A stretch of 14,044 nucleotides of DNA, taken from contig JAFYGX010000087.1 in the NCBI GenBank assembly GCA_017543025.1, forward strand, positions 1 through 14,044, in the 5' to 3' direction. This DNA comes from Solobacterium sp. Its GTDB lineage: Bacteria; Bacillota_I; Bacilli_A; Erysipelotrichales; Erysipelotrichaceae. This document shows, in pieces, positions 1-6,338 of this stretch. A program made the position numbers and the translations under genes. Under the pieces are notes generated by a model. The model did not search any database, had not been told where the DNA came from, and saw only the letters and a list, made by a program, of their open reading frames with translations. Each line of letters begins with the position of its first letter. Position 1 is the first letter of the stretch.

Positions 1-345
1 AAGCGGAATGGGGACGGAATACTCGATATTTCAAAAACGGAATTTGAAGCAGTTCTCGGCAGAGTGATTCCGCCTGTCCGAACGCCCCGGCCTTATACCG
101 TTAATTCAACGATTCATGAGATGAGCCAGAGCAAAGCCGGAAATCTGATCCGCAGAGCGGTGACGATTGCCCATCATCGTATGAATCCCAGCGGAGTGAC
201 GGAAGATATGATTTTTGAATCGCCGCTGCGTCAGGCCTTCTGGCTGAGCCGGCGTATTACATGGGATACAGTGGATGCAATCGCAGATTATTTCAACGGA
301 ACGGGATCGATCCGCGAGATCCGCAGAACACTGAAGAAAAGGTGA
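1..345 (+). CDS. C-terminal end of an unrecognised protein (5' end outside window)
   Basis: The frame is open from the first base of the window to a TGA at 343-345, giving the last 114 residues of a protein. A GTG at 64 could serve as a start, but the frame continues upstream through codons with the same character, so I read it as a 5'-truncated gene. I do not recognise the family. The segment is soluble-looking with no membrane helix. It is rich in Arg and Ser in its middle part, has a hydrophobic/aromatic patch (AFWLSRRITWDTVDAIADYF) near its end, and finishes in a basic tail (SIREIRRTLKKR) that might contact nucleic acid. It converges on proC, with only the proC terminator between them. 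That it is a real gene is fairly likely; its function is unknown. Confidence 0.6.
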   Translation, partial: KRNGDGILDISKTEFEAVLGRVIPPVRTPRPYTVNSTIHEMSQSKAGNLIRRAVTIAHHRMNPSGVTEDMIFESPLRQAFWLSRRITWDTVDAIADYFNGTGSIREIRRTLKKR

Positions 346-352
346 CAGAATG

Positions 353-372
353 AAAAACCCCCGGCAGGGGGT
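353..372 (-). terminator. Intrinsic terminator of proC
   Basis: Read on the minus strand, ACCCCC-TGCC-GGGGGT is a perfect 6-bp GC stem with a 4-base loop, followed directly by a T run (the A run 353-357 on the plus strand). It lies 13 bases beyond the proC stop codon. It also marks the boundary with the converging gene that ends at 345. Confidence 0.85.
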
Positions 373-385
373 GAGAAACGGGACC

Positions 386-1174
386 TCAGCGGCCGAGCTC
401 TTCAGCCCGGTCGATACATGCCTGATCCGCATCCCGGATCAGCTTGTTCAGATCCCGTTTTTTCATTACGGAAATTGCTTCGATGGTCGTTCCGCCTTTG
501 GAACAGACGGCACTGACAAACTCGCTGACCGGCTTCTGCGGATCTGCCTCCAGCAGCTTTCCGCTGCCGATCATCGTCTGAACAATCAGCGTACGCGCAT
601 CAGCTTCATCGATTCCGCGGGAAACTGCATCTTCGAGCAGACACTGGACCAGATAATAGAAATACGCCGGCGTGCTGCCGTTGACGGCAATGATGTCGCA
701 CATATGGGATTCATCAATCACAACTGCTTTTCCCATGGTGGAAAACAGCTTCATCGCTTCTTCCATATATGCATCCGGACAGACCTCGTTTCTGCACAGA
801 GCGACTGCGCCTTCCCCCAGCTGCAGAGGGGTGTTTGGCATTGCCCGGATCACCGGAATACTGCCGAGCACATCTGTGAAGCGGCGGATCGGAATGCCTG
901 CCGCAATGGTCAGAATGCACTGCGGAACGGCTTCTCTGATTTCCTGCAGCACCTGATCGATGTCCTGCGGCCGGATTGCGGTAAGCACAATGGATGCGTT
1001 TTCACATACTTCCCGGCAGGAAGGAAAGATGGTGATTCCGAGCTTCTGGGCAGCCTGCTGTTTCTGAGGGGAAATGTCATATGCGCAGACATCCTCCGGG
1101 GAATAAAGACGAAGCGCGCCTTCTGCGACGGCCATTCCCATATGGCCAAGACCAAGAATTCCAAGTTTTTTCAT
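386..1174 (-). CDS. proC: Pyrroline-5-carboxylate reductase
   Basis: This cytosolic enzyme performs the last step of proline synthesis, reducing 1-pyrroline-5-carboxylate to L-proline with NAD(P)H. The 262 residues match the family length (about 265-275). The N-terminal Rossmann fold begins at once with ILGLGHMG (residues 6-13, glycines 8, 10 and 13). RAMPNTP lies at 110-116. The substrate/dimer helix AVNGSTPAYFYYL is at 163-175, and the C-terminal SKGGTTIEA is at 225-233, where many family members read SPGGTT. The ATG at 1172-1174 is preceded by GGAGGT with a 5-base gap. The gene stands alone, divergent from priA and with its own terminator, so it is probably a single-gene unit. A long open frame on the opposite strand over the whole gene is a codon-usage shadow. 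Confidence 0.95.
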   Translation of the reverse strand: MKKLGILGLGHMGMAVAEGALRLYSPEDVCAYDISPQKQQAAQKLGITIFPSCREVCENASIVLTAIRPQDIDQVLQEIREAVPQCILTIAAGIPIRRFTDVLGSIPVIRAMPNTPLQLGEGAVALCRNEVCPDAYMEEAMKLFSTMGKAVVIDESHMCDIIAVNGSTPAYFYYLVQCLLEDAVSRGIDEADARTLIVQTMIGSGKLLEADPQKPVSEFVSAVCSKGGTTIEAISVMKKRDLNKLIRDADQACIDRAEELGR

Positions 1175-1223
1175 TCGAGACCTCCGATGTCATAATCGTA
1201 CCGCAATCGGTTAGAATAATGCT
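1175..1223. promoter_or_regulatory. Short divergent promoter region between proC and priA
   Basis: Only 49 bases separate the two divergent starts, so both promoters should lie here or run into the coding regions. On the minus strand a good GGAGGT (1180-1185) serves proC. On the plus strand a TAGAAT box at 1212-1217 ends 6 bases before the priA ATG, and no Shine-Dalgarno sequence is visible. I see no convincing -35 box for either direction. Confidence 0.35.
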
Positions 1224-3389
1224 ATGTATCTTTTAGAGTGTTATATCGAATATCCTGTCCGTTCGATTGACAGGACCTTTACGTATCTGAGCGATGTCCC
1301 GACAGAAGCGGGGGTACGCGTATCCGTGCCGTTCCGCAGCCGGACGGTGATCGGGTTTGTGGAACGGGTACAGGAAACGCAGGAAACAAAGGAAGAGGTA
1401 TGCGAACGCCTTGGATATGAGGTGCTTCCTGTCTGCGAAATACTGGATCAGGAACCGCTCATCACGCCGGAGCTCTCTGCACTTGCGGAGAAAATGAAGC
1501 AGGATACCCTCAGTACAATGATTTCCTGCTATCAGGTGATGCTGCCGGGGAAGGTGAAGCCGCGTGCTTCAGGGCAGAAAGCGGTTCAGGAGAAATGGGT
1601 GCGGCTTTCGGATCAGGAAGTCAGTCTTACGCCGAAAGAACTTGCGGCATATCAGTTTGTTCAGCAGGAGCAGACTTTGCTTTACAGCCGTCTGCGCAGG
1701 CATTTTCCCAATCAGGCGAGATCATTGATCGTAAAACATGCACTGGAAGTGTTTCAGAAAGAGAAGGAAGCGGATGCGATCGTTTCGGCCGTGCTCAATC
1801 CCGGGCCGCAGCTCAGCAGCGAACAGAAGAAAGCTGTGCAGACGATCGAAGAAGGAGAGGAAACGGTTTACCTTCTCCATGGCCAGACAGGAAGCGGCAA
1901 GACGGAAGTGTATCTTCATCTTGCGGAAGATGCACTGAAAATGGGAAAGCAGGTGCTGATTCTGGTTCCGGAAATCTCTCTGACGCCTCAGATGATCGCC
2001 CGGGTTTCCTCCCGCTTCGCAGCCGGTCTTGCGATTTATCACAGCGGGCTGAATCCGCAGGAGAAATACGAACAGTACCGGATGATAAAAAACGGCAGGG
2101 CGTCGGTTGTAGTCGGCACCCGCAGTGCAGTATTTCTTCCGTTTGCTTCACTTGGTCTGATCGTTATGGATGAAGAGCACGACATGTCTTACAAACAGGA
2201 GAGTCAGCCGGCCTATCACTGCCGGGACGCTGCACTGTTCCGGGCGGAATATCATCATTGCAAACTGGTGCTCGGGTCTGCGACTCCTTCTCTTGAATCC
2301 TATGCCCGCGGAATCAAAGGCGTATATCATATGGTGACATTACAGAACCGGATCAACAGGACACTGCCGAAGGTGACTGTCGTTCCGCTGAAAAGTGCGA
2401 TGCAGAACGGAGAATCCTATATTCTTACGGATACGCTTGCAGAAAAGATCGATGCGGTTCTGAAACAGAAGCGGCAGGCGATCCTGCTGCTTAACCGGCG
2501 CGGGTTTCATACGATGCTGCGGTGCCGTTCCTGCAAGGAGCCGCTGATGTGCAGACATTGTGATATCACGCTCTCGTACCACCGTTCTTCCGGCAGTATG
2601 GTCTGTCATTCGTGCGGATCGTCCTTTCCCGTACCGGATCGGTGTCCGTCCTGCGGAAGCAGGGATGGATTTGCCTCGTTCGGATTTGGAACAGAACGGC
2701 TGGAAGAGGAGGTGAAACGCCGGTTTCCGGAGGCGAGAGTTCTGCGGATGGATGCGGATACGACTTCAGTGAAAAATGCCCACGAATCTATTCTCTCTTC
2801 CTTCGGCAGGCATGAAGCGGATATTCTGGTCGGTACGCAGATGATCGCCAAAGGACTGGATTACCCGGATGTAACCCTTGTTGGAATTCTGAATGGCGAT
2901 GAAGGACTGAACCGTACCGATTATCGCTCCTGTGAAATGACATTCGATCTGCTGATGCAGGCGGCTGGCAGAAGCGGCAGAGCAGATGTGCCGGGTGAAG
3001 TTGTGCTGCAGGTATTTGATCCGGATCATTATGCGGTCAGAACCGCTGCACAGCAGAATTACAGTTCCTTCTTCAGGGAGGAAATGAAATTCCGGCATAT
3101 GGCCCAGGAGCCCCCTTATACCTATCTGATTTCCCTGACGGTATACAGCCGGGAAGAACGGGACTGTGCGAAAACTGCAGATGTGCTGAAGAATCGTCTG
3201 AATGGAAATTTCCGTACGATCGGCGTGATCACACTTCCAAAACGCAAGGACAGCAGCAGGGCCAGAGTGATTCTGAAAGGAAAGAATCTTGATGAGATGA
3301 GAAATGCCGTCAGAGAGCTGCTTGAAACAGCAGGTGAACTCAGAAGAAAAGATATCCGGATTGATGTGAATCCGATGAGTCTGGAGTAA
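1224..3389 (+). CDS. priA: Primosomal protein N' (replication restart helicase)
   Basis: PriA recognises stalled or repaired replication forks, unwinds the lagging arm 3' to 5' using ATP, and loads the replicative helicase. The 721 residues are close to E. coli PriA (about 730). The N-terminal 3'-DNA-binding domain covers about residues 1-105 (RSIDRTFTYL). The helicase core has Walker A GQTGSGKT at 220-227, Walker B DEEH at 316-319, and a GSATPSLES motif. An eight-cysteine zinc region follows at C434, C437, C443, C446, C461, C464, C474 and C477, almost the same positions as in E. coli. The C-terminal part carries GTERLEEEV, GTQMIAKGLD and QAAGRSGR helicase motifs. The start agrees with the family N-terminus but has no visible ribosome site. 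rsmB follows after 6 bases, so the two are probably co-transcribed. In many Firmicutes def and fmt come next; here they do not. Confidence 0.96.
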   Translation: MYLLECYIEYPVRSIDRTFTYLSDVPTEAGVRVSVPFRSRTVIGFVERVQETQETKEEVCERLGYEVLPVCEILDQEPLITPELSALAEKMKQDTLSTMISCYQVMLPGKVKPRASGQKAVQEKWVRLSDQEVSLTPKELAAYQFVQQEQTLLYSRLRRHFPNQARSLIVKHALEVFQKEKEADAIVSAVLNPGPQLSSEQKKAVQTIEEGEETVYLLHGQTGSGKTEVYLHLAEDALKMGKQVLILVPEISLTPQMIARVSSRFAAGLAIYHSGLNPQEKYEQYRMIKNGRASVVVGTRSAVFLPFASLGLIVMDEEHDMSYKQESQPAYHCRDAALFRAEYHHCKLVLGSATPSLESYARGIKGVYHMVTLQNRINRTLPKVTVVPLKSAMQNGESYILTDTLAEKIDAVLKQKRQAILLLNRRGFHTMLRCRSCKEPLMCRHCDITLSYHRSSGSMVCHSCGSSFPVPDRCPSCGSRDGFASFGFGTERLEEEVKRRFPEARVLRMDADTTSVKNAHESILSSFGRHEADILVGTQMIAKGLDYPDVTLVGILNGDEGLNRTDYRSCEMTFDLLMQAAGRSGRADVPGEVVLQVFDPDHYAVRTAAQQNYSSFFREEMKFRHMAQEPPYTYLISLTVYSREERDCAKTADVLKNRLNGNFRTIGVITLPKRKDSSRARVILKGKNLDEMRNAVRELLETAGELRRKDIRIDVNPMSLE

Positions 3390-3395
3390 ACTGTC

Positions 3396-4619
3396 ATGAA
3401 TGCAAGAACGTATGCCTGTGAAGTGCTTTACAGGGTGATTTATGAAAACAGCTATGCAAGCCTTCTGATGCGCAGTATGCCGGAAGACTTTTCAGCGGAA
3501 GACAGAGGTCTGATCAGTGAGATCGTCTACGGTACGCTGCGCAACTGTTCGCTTCTCGAACTGCAATGGAGCGATCTTGCGCAGGGACGCGTGCGCAGCA
3601 GAACCAGAGTGCTTCTGGACGCGGCGGTCTACCAGCTGAAGTTCATGGACCGGATTCCGTCCTATGCGGTGATCAGCGAGTCTGTTTCAGCAGCGAAGAA
3701 ACAGGAAAAAGGATTTGTGAATGCAGTCCTGCGGGCGGTTGACAGACGTCCGCTGCGCCATGCGGAGGGAGAATGGCCGCAGAAAGATGCGATCGAAACA
3801 TCTCATCCGGTATTTCTGCTGAAACTGTGGGAAAAACAGTACGGCCGGGAAACAGCAGAAAAGATCCTGGCGGCAGATCAGGAACGGCCGGTGGTCTATG
3901 GGAGGCTGAATACACTGAAAGCTGACGATTCCTTTTTCCTTGCGGAAGGGATTGAACGTCTGGAGAACGATTGTTTTATCTGGAACGGAAACCTTGCGGC
4001 CAGTTCCTGGCTGAAGGATGGAACGGTTCTGATTCAGAGCCGTACGTCACAGCGGGTCATTCCGCTGCTTGATGCAAAGCCCGGCATGCGCGTGCTGGAT
4101 GTGTGCGCAGCTCCGGGAACCAAGACACAGCAGATCGCATGTGCCATGAAAAATATAGGCGATATTGTCGCGGGTGATCTGTATCCGGAGCGGGTAAAGC
4201 TGATTGATCAGCTGATGAAGCGGACCGGAGCCACGATTGTCAGAGCTGCAGTCCGCAATGCGGAAAAACGGGATGAAACAATGACAGGCCGCTTTGACAG
4301 GGTGCTTGTTGATGCGCCGTGTTCCGGATTGGGGGATCTGTCGCATAAGCCGGAGATCCGTCTTCATGTATCGCCGGAATCAATTGATGAACTGACCGGC
4401 ATTCAGGCCCGTATCCTTGCGGCAAGCGCATCCTGCGTGAAGCCGGGAGGAGTTCTTGTATACAGCACCTGTACGCTGAACCGCAAGGAAAACGAAAGGC
4501 AGATCCGGATGTTTCTTGAAGAAAACCATGGATTTTCGCTGCTGGGAGAGCATACTTTTTTCCCGTTTGAGCTGAAGAGTGACGGATTTTATGCGGCAAA
4601 ATTAGTCAGAGTGCTCTGA
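3396..4619 (+). CDS. rsmB: 16S rRNA (cytosine-5)-methyltransferase RsmB
   Basis: RsmB methylates C967 (E. coli numbering) of 16S rRNA with S-adenosylmethionine. The 407 residues comprise an N-terminal NusB-like RNA-binding domain (about 1-130, ending in the RRPLRHAEGEW linker) and a Rossmann methyltransferase domain. The SAM motif VLDVCAAPGTKT is at 233-244. The two RCMT cysteines are in DAPCSGLG (C309, motif IV) and STCT (C359, motif VI, the expected nucleophile). It is slightly shorter than the B. subtilis and E. coli proteins (430-450). The ATG lies 6 bases after the priA stop. The only ribosome-site candidate is CTGGAG, inside the last priA codons, so translation may be coupled. The first base pairs after its stop begin the pta promoter. 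Confidence 0.95.
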   Translation: MNARTYACEVLYRVIYENSYASLLMRSMPEDFSAEDRGLISEIVYGTLRNCSLLELQWSDLAQGRVRSRTRVLLDAAVYQLKFMDRIPSYAVISESVSAAKKQEKGFVNAVLRAVDRRPLRHAEGEWPQKDAIETSHPVFLLKLWEKQYGRETAEKILAADQERPVVYGRLNTLKADDSFFLAEGIERLENDCFIWNGNLAASSWLKDGTVLIQSRTSQRVIPLLDAKPGMRVLDVCAAPGTKTQQIACAMKNIGDIVAGDLYPERVKLIDQLMKRTGATIVRAAVRNAEKRDETMTGRFDRVLVDAPCSGLGDLSHKPEIRLHVSPESIDELTGIQARILAASASCVKPGGVLVYSTCTLNRKENERQIRMFLEENHGFSLLGEHTFFPFELKSDGFYAAKLVRVL

Positions 4620-4622
4620 TTG

Positions 4623-4653
4623 TTGCCATTTTTCGAAAAAACTCCCTTATAAT
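4623..4653 (+). promoter_or_regulatory. Promoter of pta
   Basis: TTGCCA (4623-4628) and a consensus TATAAT (4648-4653) are separated by 19 bases, slightly long. The predicted start is near 4660, giving a leader of about 30 bases. A GAGGTGG ribosome site at 4680-4686 lies 4 bases before the pta ATG at 4691. The box starts directly behind the rsmB stop, which separates pta transcription from priA-rsmB. I see no strong terminator between rsmB and pta. Confidence 0.75.
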
Positions 4654-4690
4654 AAACGTACATATTTTTCTGATAGAAAGAGGTGGGCAA

Positions 4691-5674
4691 ATGTTTGGTT
4701 TTGGTGACATGATTAACAAGCTTAAGAAGGACCCGAAGAAGATCGTATTTACTGAGGGTTCGGATCCGCGCATTCTCGAAGCGGCGAGCCGTCTTCTCGC
4801 AAGTTCCTTCCTTCACCCGGTTCTGCTCGGTGATGAAGAGGAAATCCAGAAAGCGGCAGAAGAGTCCGGTTTTAACATCCGGGGCGCTGAGATTATTGAT
4901 CCGAAGACCTGGGATCGGTATGAAGAGATGGTAGATCTGTTTGTTGAACTCCGCAAGAACAAGGGAATGACCCCGGAACGTGCGCGCAAGACGCTGGAAG
5001 GTGCGAATTACTTCGGTACCATGCTTGTCAAAATGGGTGTGGCAGACTGTCTGCTTGGCGGAGCTACGTATTCTACTGCAGATACCGTCCGTCCTGCATT
5101 ACAGATCATTAAGACAAAACCCGGTAATACGATTGTAAGCAGCTGCTTCATTCTCGTTCGTCCGTCCGCAACCGGTGAGAATGAAGTTCTTGCGATGGCA
5201 GACTGTGCAATCAATATCAAACCAACAGAAGATGAACTTGTTGAAATCTGCGGTGAGACCATTCAGTGTGCAAAGGTGTTCGGTGTTGATCCGAAGGTTG
5301 CATTCCTGTCATATTCCACACTTGGCTCCGGCAAGGGCGAGGAAGTTGAAAAAGTACGCACTGCCGCAACGAAGGCAAAGGCTGCATTCCCGAATACGCC
5401 GATTGAAGGCGAACTGCAGTTCGACGCTGCGGTATCCCCGCGTGTTGCACGTACCAAGTGCCCGAATAATCTGGTTGCAGGTTATGCAAATACCTTTATC
5501 TTCCCGGATATCAACTCCGGAAATATCGGTTATAAGATTGCTCAGAGAATGGGTAACTTCGAAGCATACGGACCGATCCTGCTCGGCCTTAACGCACAGA
5601 TCAACGATCTGTCCCGCGGCTGCAACGCACTTGAAGTCTATTCGATGGCAATCATTACAGCTGCTCTCAGCTGA
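4691..5674 (+). CDS. pta: Phosphate acetyltransferase
   Basis: This enzyme interconverts acetyl-CoA plus phosphate and acetyl phosphate plus CoA. With acetate kinase (not in this window) it yields ATP in fermentation. The 327 residues match the short, single-domain Pta family (about 325). FTEGSDPR lies at 20-27 and the FGTMLVKMGVADCLLGGA region near 108-125. ELQFDAAVSPRVA is near 241-253, and AGYANTFIFPDINSGNIGYK near 263-282, with GPILLGLNAQINDLSRG near the end; these are diagnostic. Codon choice is more uniform than in the neighbours, as expected for a highly expressed enzyme, and it has its own strong promoter. A 49-codon gene begins 2 bases after its stop. Butyryl or other phosphate acyltransferases are related, but the motifs favour acetyl. 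Confidence 0.95.
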   Translation: MFGFGDMINKLKKDPKKIVFTEGSDPRILEAASRLLASSFLHPVLLGDEEEIQKAAEESGFNIRGAEIIDPKTWDRYEEMVDLFVELRKNKGMTPERARKTLEGANYFGTMLVKMGVADCLLGGATYSTADTVRPALQIIKTKPGNTIVSSCFILVRPSATGENEVLAMADCAINIKPTEDELVEICGETIQCAKVFGVDPKVAFLSYSTLGSGKGEEVEKVRTAATKAKAAFPNTPIEGELQFDAAVSPRVARTKCPNNLVAGYANTFIFPDINSGNIGYKIAQRMGNFEAYGPILLGLNAQINDLSRGCNALEVYSMAIITAALS

Positions 5675-5676
5675 AT

Positions 5677-5826
5677 ATGATCTGCAAACGATGCGGCAAG
5701 TCGATTCCGGAATATGCATTCCAGTGTCCGTACTGCAAACTGCGCACACAGAAAGGCTGGGAACAGGAAGGAAAGAAAGTTCTGAAGCCTGTGACTGATC
5801 TGATGAAAAAAATAAAGAAGTACTGA
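5677..5826 (+). CDS. Small zinc-ribbon protein (49 aa) behind pta
   Basis: The ATG is 2 bases after the pta TGA and the frame runs 49 codons to TGA at 5824-5826. The N-terminal half is a textbook zinc ribbon: MICKRCGKSI, then FQCPYCK, giving two CxxC knuckles (C3, C6, C17, C20) that should bind one Zn. The C-terminal half is highly basic and helical-looking, ending KKIKKY. There is no separate ribosome site, so translation probably depends on re-initiation after pta. The last 12 coding bases form the left arm of the terminator. The paired CxxC motifs make chance unlikely. Similar short zinc ribbons are common with unknown function; a nucleic-acid or ribosome contact is possible but not shown. 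Confidence 0.75.
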   Translation: MICKRCGKSIPEYAFQCPYCKLRTQKGWEQEGKKVLKPVTDLMKKIKKY

Positions 5827-5850
5827 GTAAATTCAGTGCTTCTTTTCATT
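5815..5850 (+). terminator. Intrinsic terminator of the pta operon
   Basis: A 12-bp stem pairs AAGAAGTACTGA (5815-5826) with TCAGTGCTTCTT (5833-5844), interrupted only by one U-G wobble, with a 6-base loop and a short T-rich tail. Its left arm lies inside the last codons and stop of the zinc-ribbon gene. Confidence 0.8.
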
Positions 5851-5861
5851 GTCAATTACCC

Positions 5862-5884
5862 CGTCCCATAAAGGGGCGAGGCTT
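5862..5884 (+). repeat. Left copy of a 23-base hairpin repeat
   Basis: This copy forms CGTCCC-ATAAA-GGGGCG and continues AGGCTT. It matches the copy at 6158-6180 at 20 of 23 positions. Both are in the same orientation, and two of the three differences (T/C in the stem, A/G in the loop) leave the fold intact. Confidence 0.8.
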
Positions 5885-6022
5885 ACCAAAGCTTCGTGTA
5901 TCCCTTAATGGTTATAGAGTTTGCAGCTCACTCAGCCAGTCCTGACGTCACAGCACGAGGCCGCGCTCCTGGCTTATGCTTAGCATCGCCTCCCTCGGTA
6001 CAGAGGACTGTGGCCGCATCGC

Positions 6023-6048
6023 CGGGTTATTGACAAAACCCGTTTTTT
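6023..6048 (+). terminator. Intrinsic terminator of the structured RNA
   Basis: CGGGTT (6023-6028) pairs perfectly with AACCCG (6037-6042) around an 8-base loop and is followed immediately by six Ts (6043-6048). It lies about 290 bases before rlmN, too far to be an ordinary attenuator of that gene, so it most likely ends the RNA that begins near 5859. Confidence 0.75.
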
Positions 6049-6116
6049 CATTCCGTCAGGATATACCCGACAGAAACATGTTATACAGAGTGTCTTATCA
6101 ACTGTTCTCTCTGCAT

Positions 6117-6125
6117 TGTTATGAT
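6117..6125 (+). promoter_or_regulatory. Possible extended -10 promoter reading towards rlmN
   Basis: TG-T-TATGAT is an extended -10 box (TGnTATnAT). Upstream TTATCA (6095-6100) is a poor -35 with a 19-base gap. It lies inside the suspected element, downstream of the RNA terminator, so a transcript from here would include the second hairpin and then rlmN. Confidence 0.3.
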
Positions 6126-6157
6126 AGCATATTTTCGATTCATTTACAGGGTAAAAC

Positions 6158-6180
6158 CGCCCCGTAAAGGGGCGATGCTT
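6158..6180 (+). repeat. Right copy of the 23-base hairpin repeat
   Basis: CGCCCC-GTAAA-GGGGCG is a perfect 6-bp stem with a 5-base loop, followed by ATGCTT. It corresponds to 5862-5884 with three differences. A few bases of the preceding sequence are also similar. Confidence 0.8.
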
Positions 6181-6322
6181 CTCTATGAAACAGGTGAAAG
6201 AAAGACATGCGTGAAGGTGCTGATCAGCGGCAGAGTGGAAAAAGCAGCGTGAAAAAAACCGGTACACAGCGAAAAAACTGTATGCGGTGTGTTGATTTTC
6301 AAGCCTTTATCAAGAGCGGGTA

Positions 6323-6331
6323 TGGTATCAT
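6323..6331 (+). promoter_or_regulatory. Likely promoter box directly before rlmN
   Basis: TG-G-TATCAT is an extended -10 whose last base is 7 bases before the rlmN ATG at 6339. Transcription from it would give an almost leaderless message. Only a weak AGTAGG stands where a ribosome site could be. The hexamer 17 bases upstream is not -35-like. Confidence 0.4.
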
Positions 6332-6338
6332 AGTAGGC

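Larger units (their letters stand above)
5859..6048 (+). ncRNA. Structured RNA, possibly an IscB/IsrB omega-RNA (HEARO-like)
   Basis: Several helices can be drawn by eye. These are CGTCCC-ATAAA-GGGGCG (5862-5878, one wobble) and CGAGGCTT-ACCA-AAGCTTCG (5877-5896, one wobble), which compete for two bases; a hairpin around 5916-5932 (GAGU/ACUC); a long-range 7-bp helix CAGTCCT (5937-5943) with AGGACTG (6004-6010); GAGGC (5957-5961) with GCCTC (5988-5992) inside it; and CCTC-GAGG near 5992-6006. The RNA ends in a GC hairpin with six Ts. The polarity of the T run shows the plus strand is the RNA strand. No stop-free frame spans it. The 5' hairpin pair resembles, from memory only, IscB-associated omega-RNA scaffolds, in which the guide lies just upstream; this I could not verify. 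It matches no T-box, tRNA, tmRNA, SRP or common riboswitch motif that I know. Confidence 0.5.
5859..6184 (+). mobile_element. Putative ORF-less IS200/IS605-like element carrying a structured RNA
   Basis: No gene fits this stretch between two housekeeping operons. Seen in the sequence: TTAC (5856-5859), a known IS605-family target tetranucleotide, directly abuts a small hairpin. Nearly the same hairpin, with the same 3' neighbour bases, recurs 296 bases downstream near the other edge. The interior holds a folded RNA with an intrinsic terminator. Just beyond the second hairpin is ATGA (6185-6188), the sequence type reported next to HEARO/IscB insertions. Subterminal hairpins of like sequence at both ends, without inverted terminal repeats or target duplications, are the hallmark of IS200/IS605 elements and of their non-autonomous derivatives. 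The exact ends are guesses. No transposase, IscB/IsrB or TnpB frame is present. An alternative is a native non-coding RNA gene with a duplicated hairpin. Confidence 0.35.

Noticed and set aside
350..1195. 281-codon plus-strand open frame across the whole of proC
   Set aside because: It is antisense to an intact proC with all family motifs and shows no recognisable domain. It also begins inside the proC terminator. It is a codon-usage shadow.
3396..4619. NusB plus a separate methyltransferase as two genes
   Set aside because: One uninterrupted frame joins both domains, which is the normal RsmB architecture.
5309..5749. Cys-rich 146-codon minus-strand frame over the 3' end of pta and the zinc-ribbon gene
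   Set aside because: Its cysteines arise from reading pta codons in reverse and are not arranged in knuckles. pta itself is certain.
5859..6048. Riboswitch or T-box leader of rlmN
   Set aside because: No T-box sequence or known aptamer core was seen, and the terminator lies about 290 bases before rlmN, too far for ordinary attenuation of that gene.
5859..6184. CRISPR array
   Set aside because: There are only two copies of a short hairpin, 296 bases apart, with no regular spacing.
6207..6338. 44-residue N-terminal extension of RlmN
   Set aside because: The family N-terminus begins at the ATG at 6339. The extension has no resemblance to RlmN, and its possible ribosome site (AGGTG, 10 bases away) is poor.
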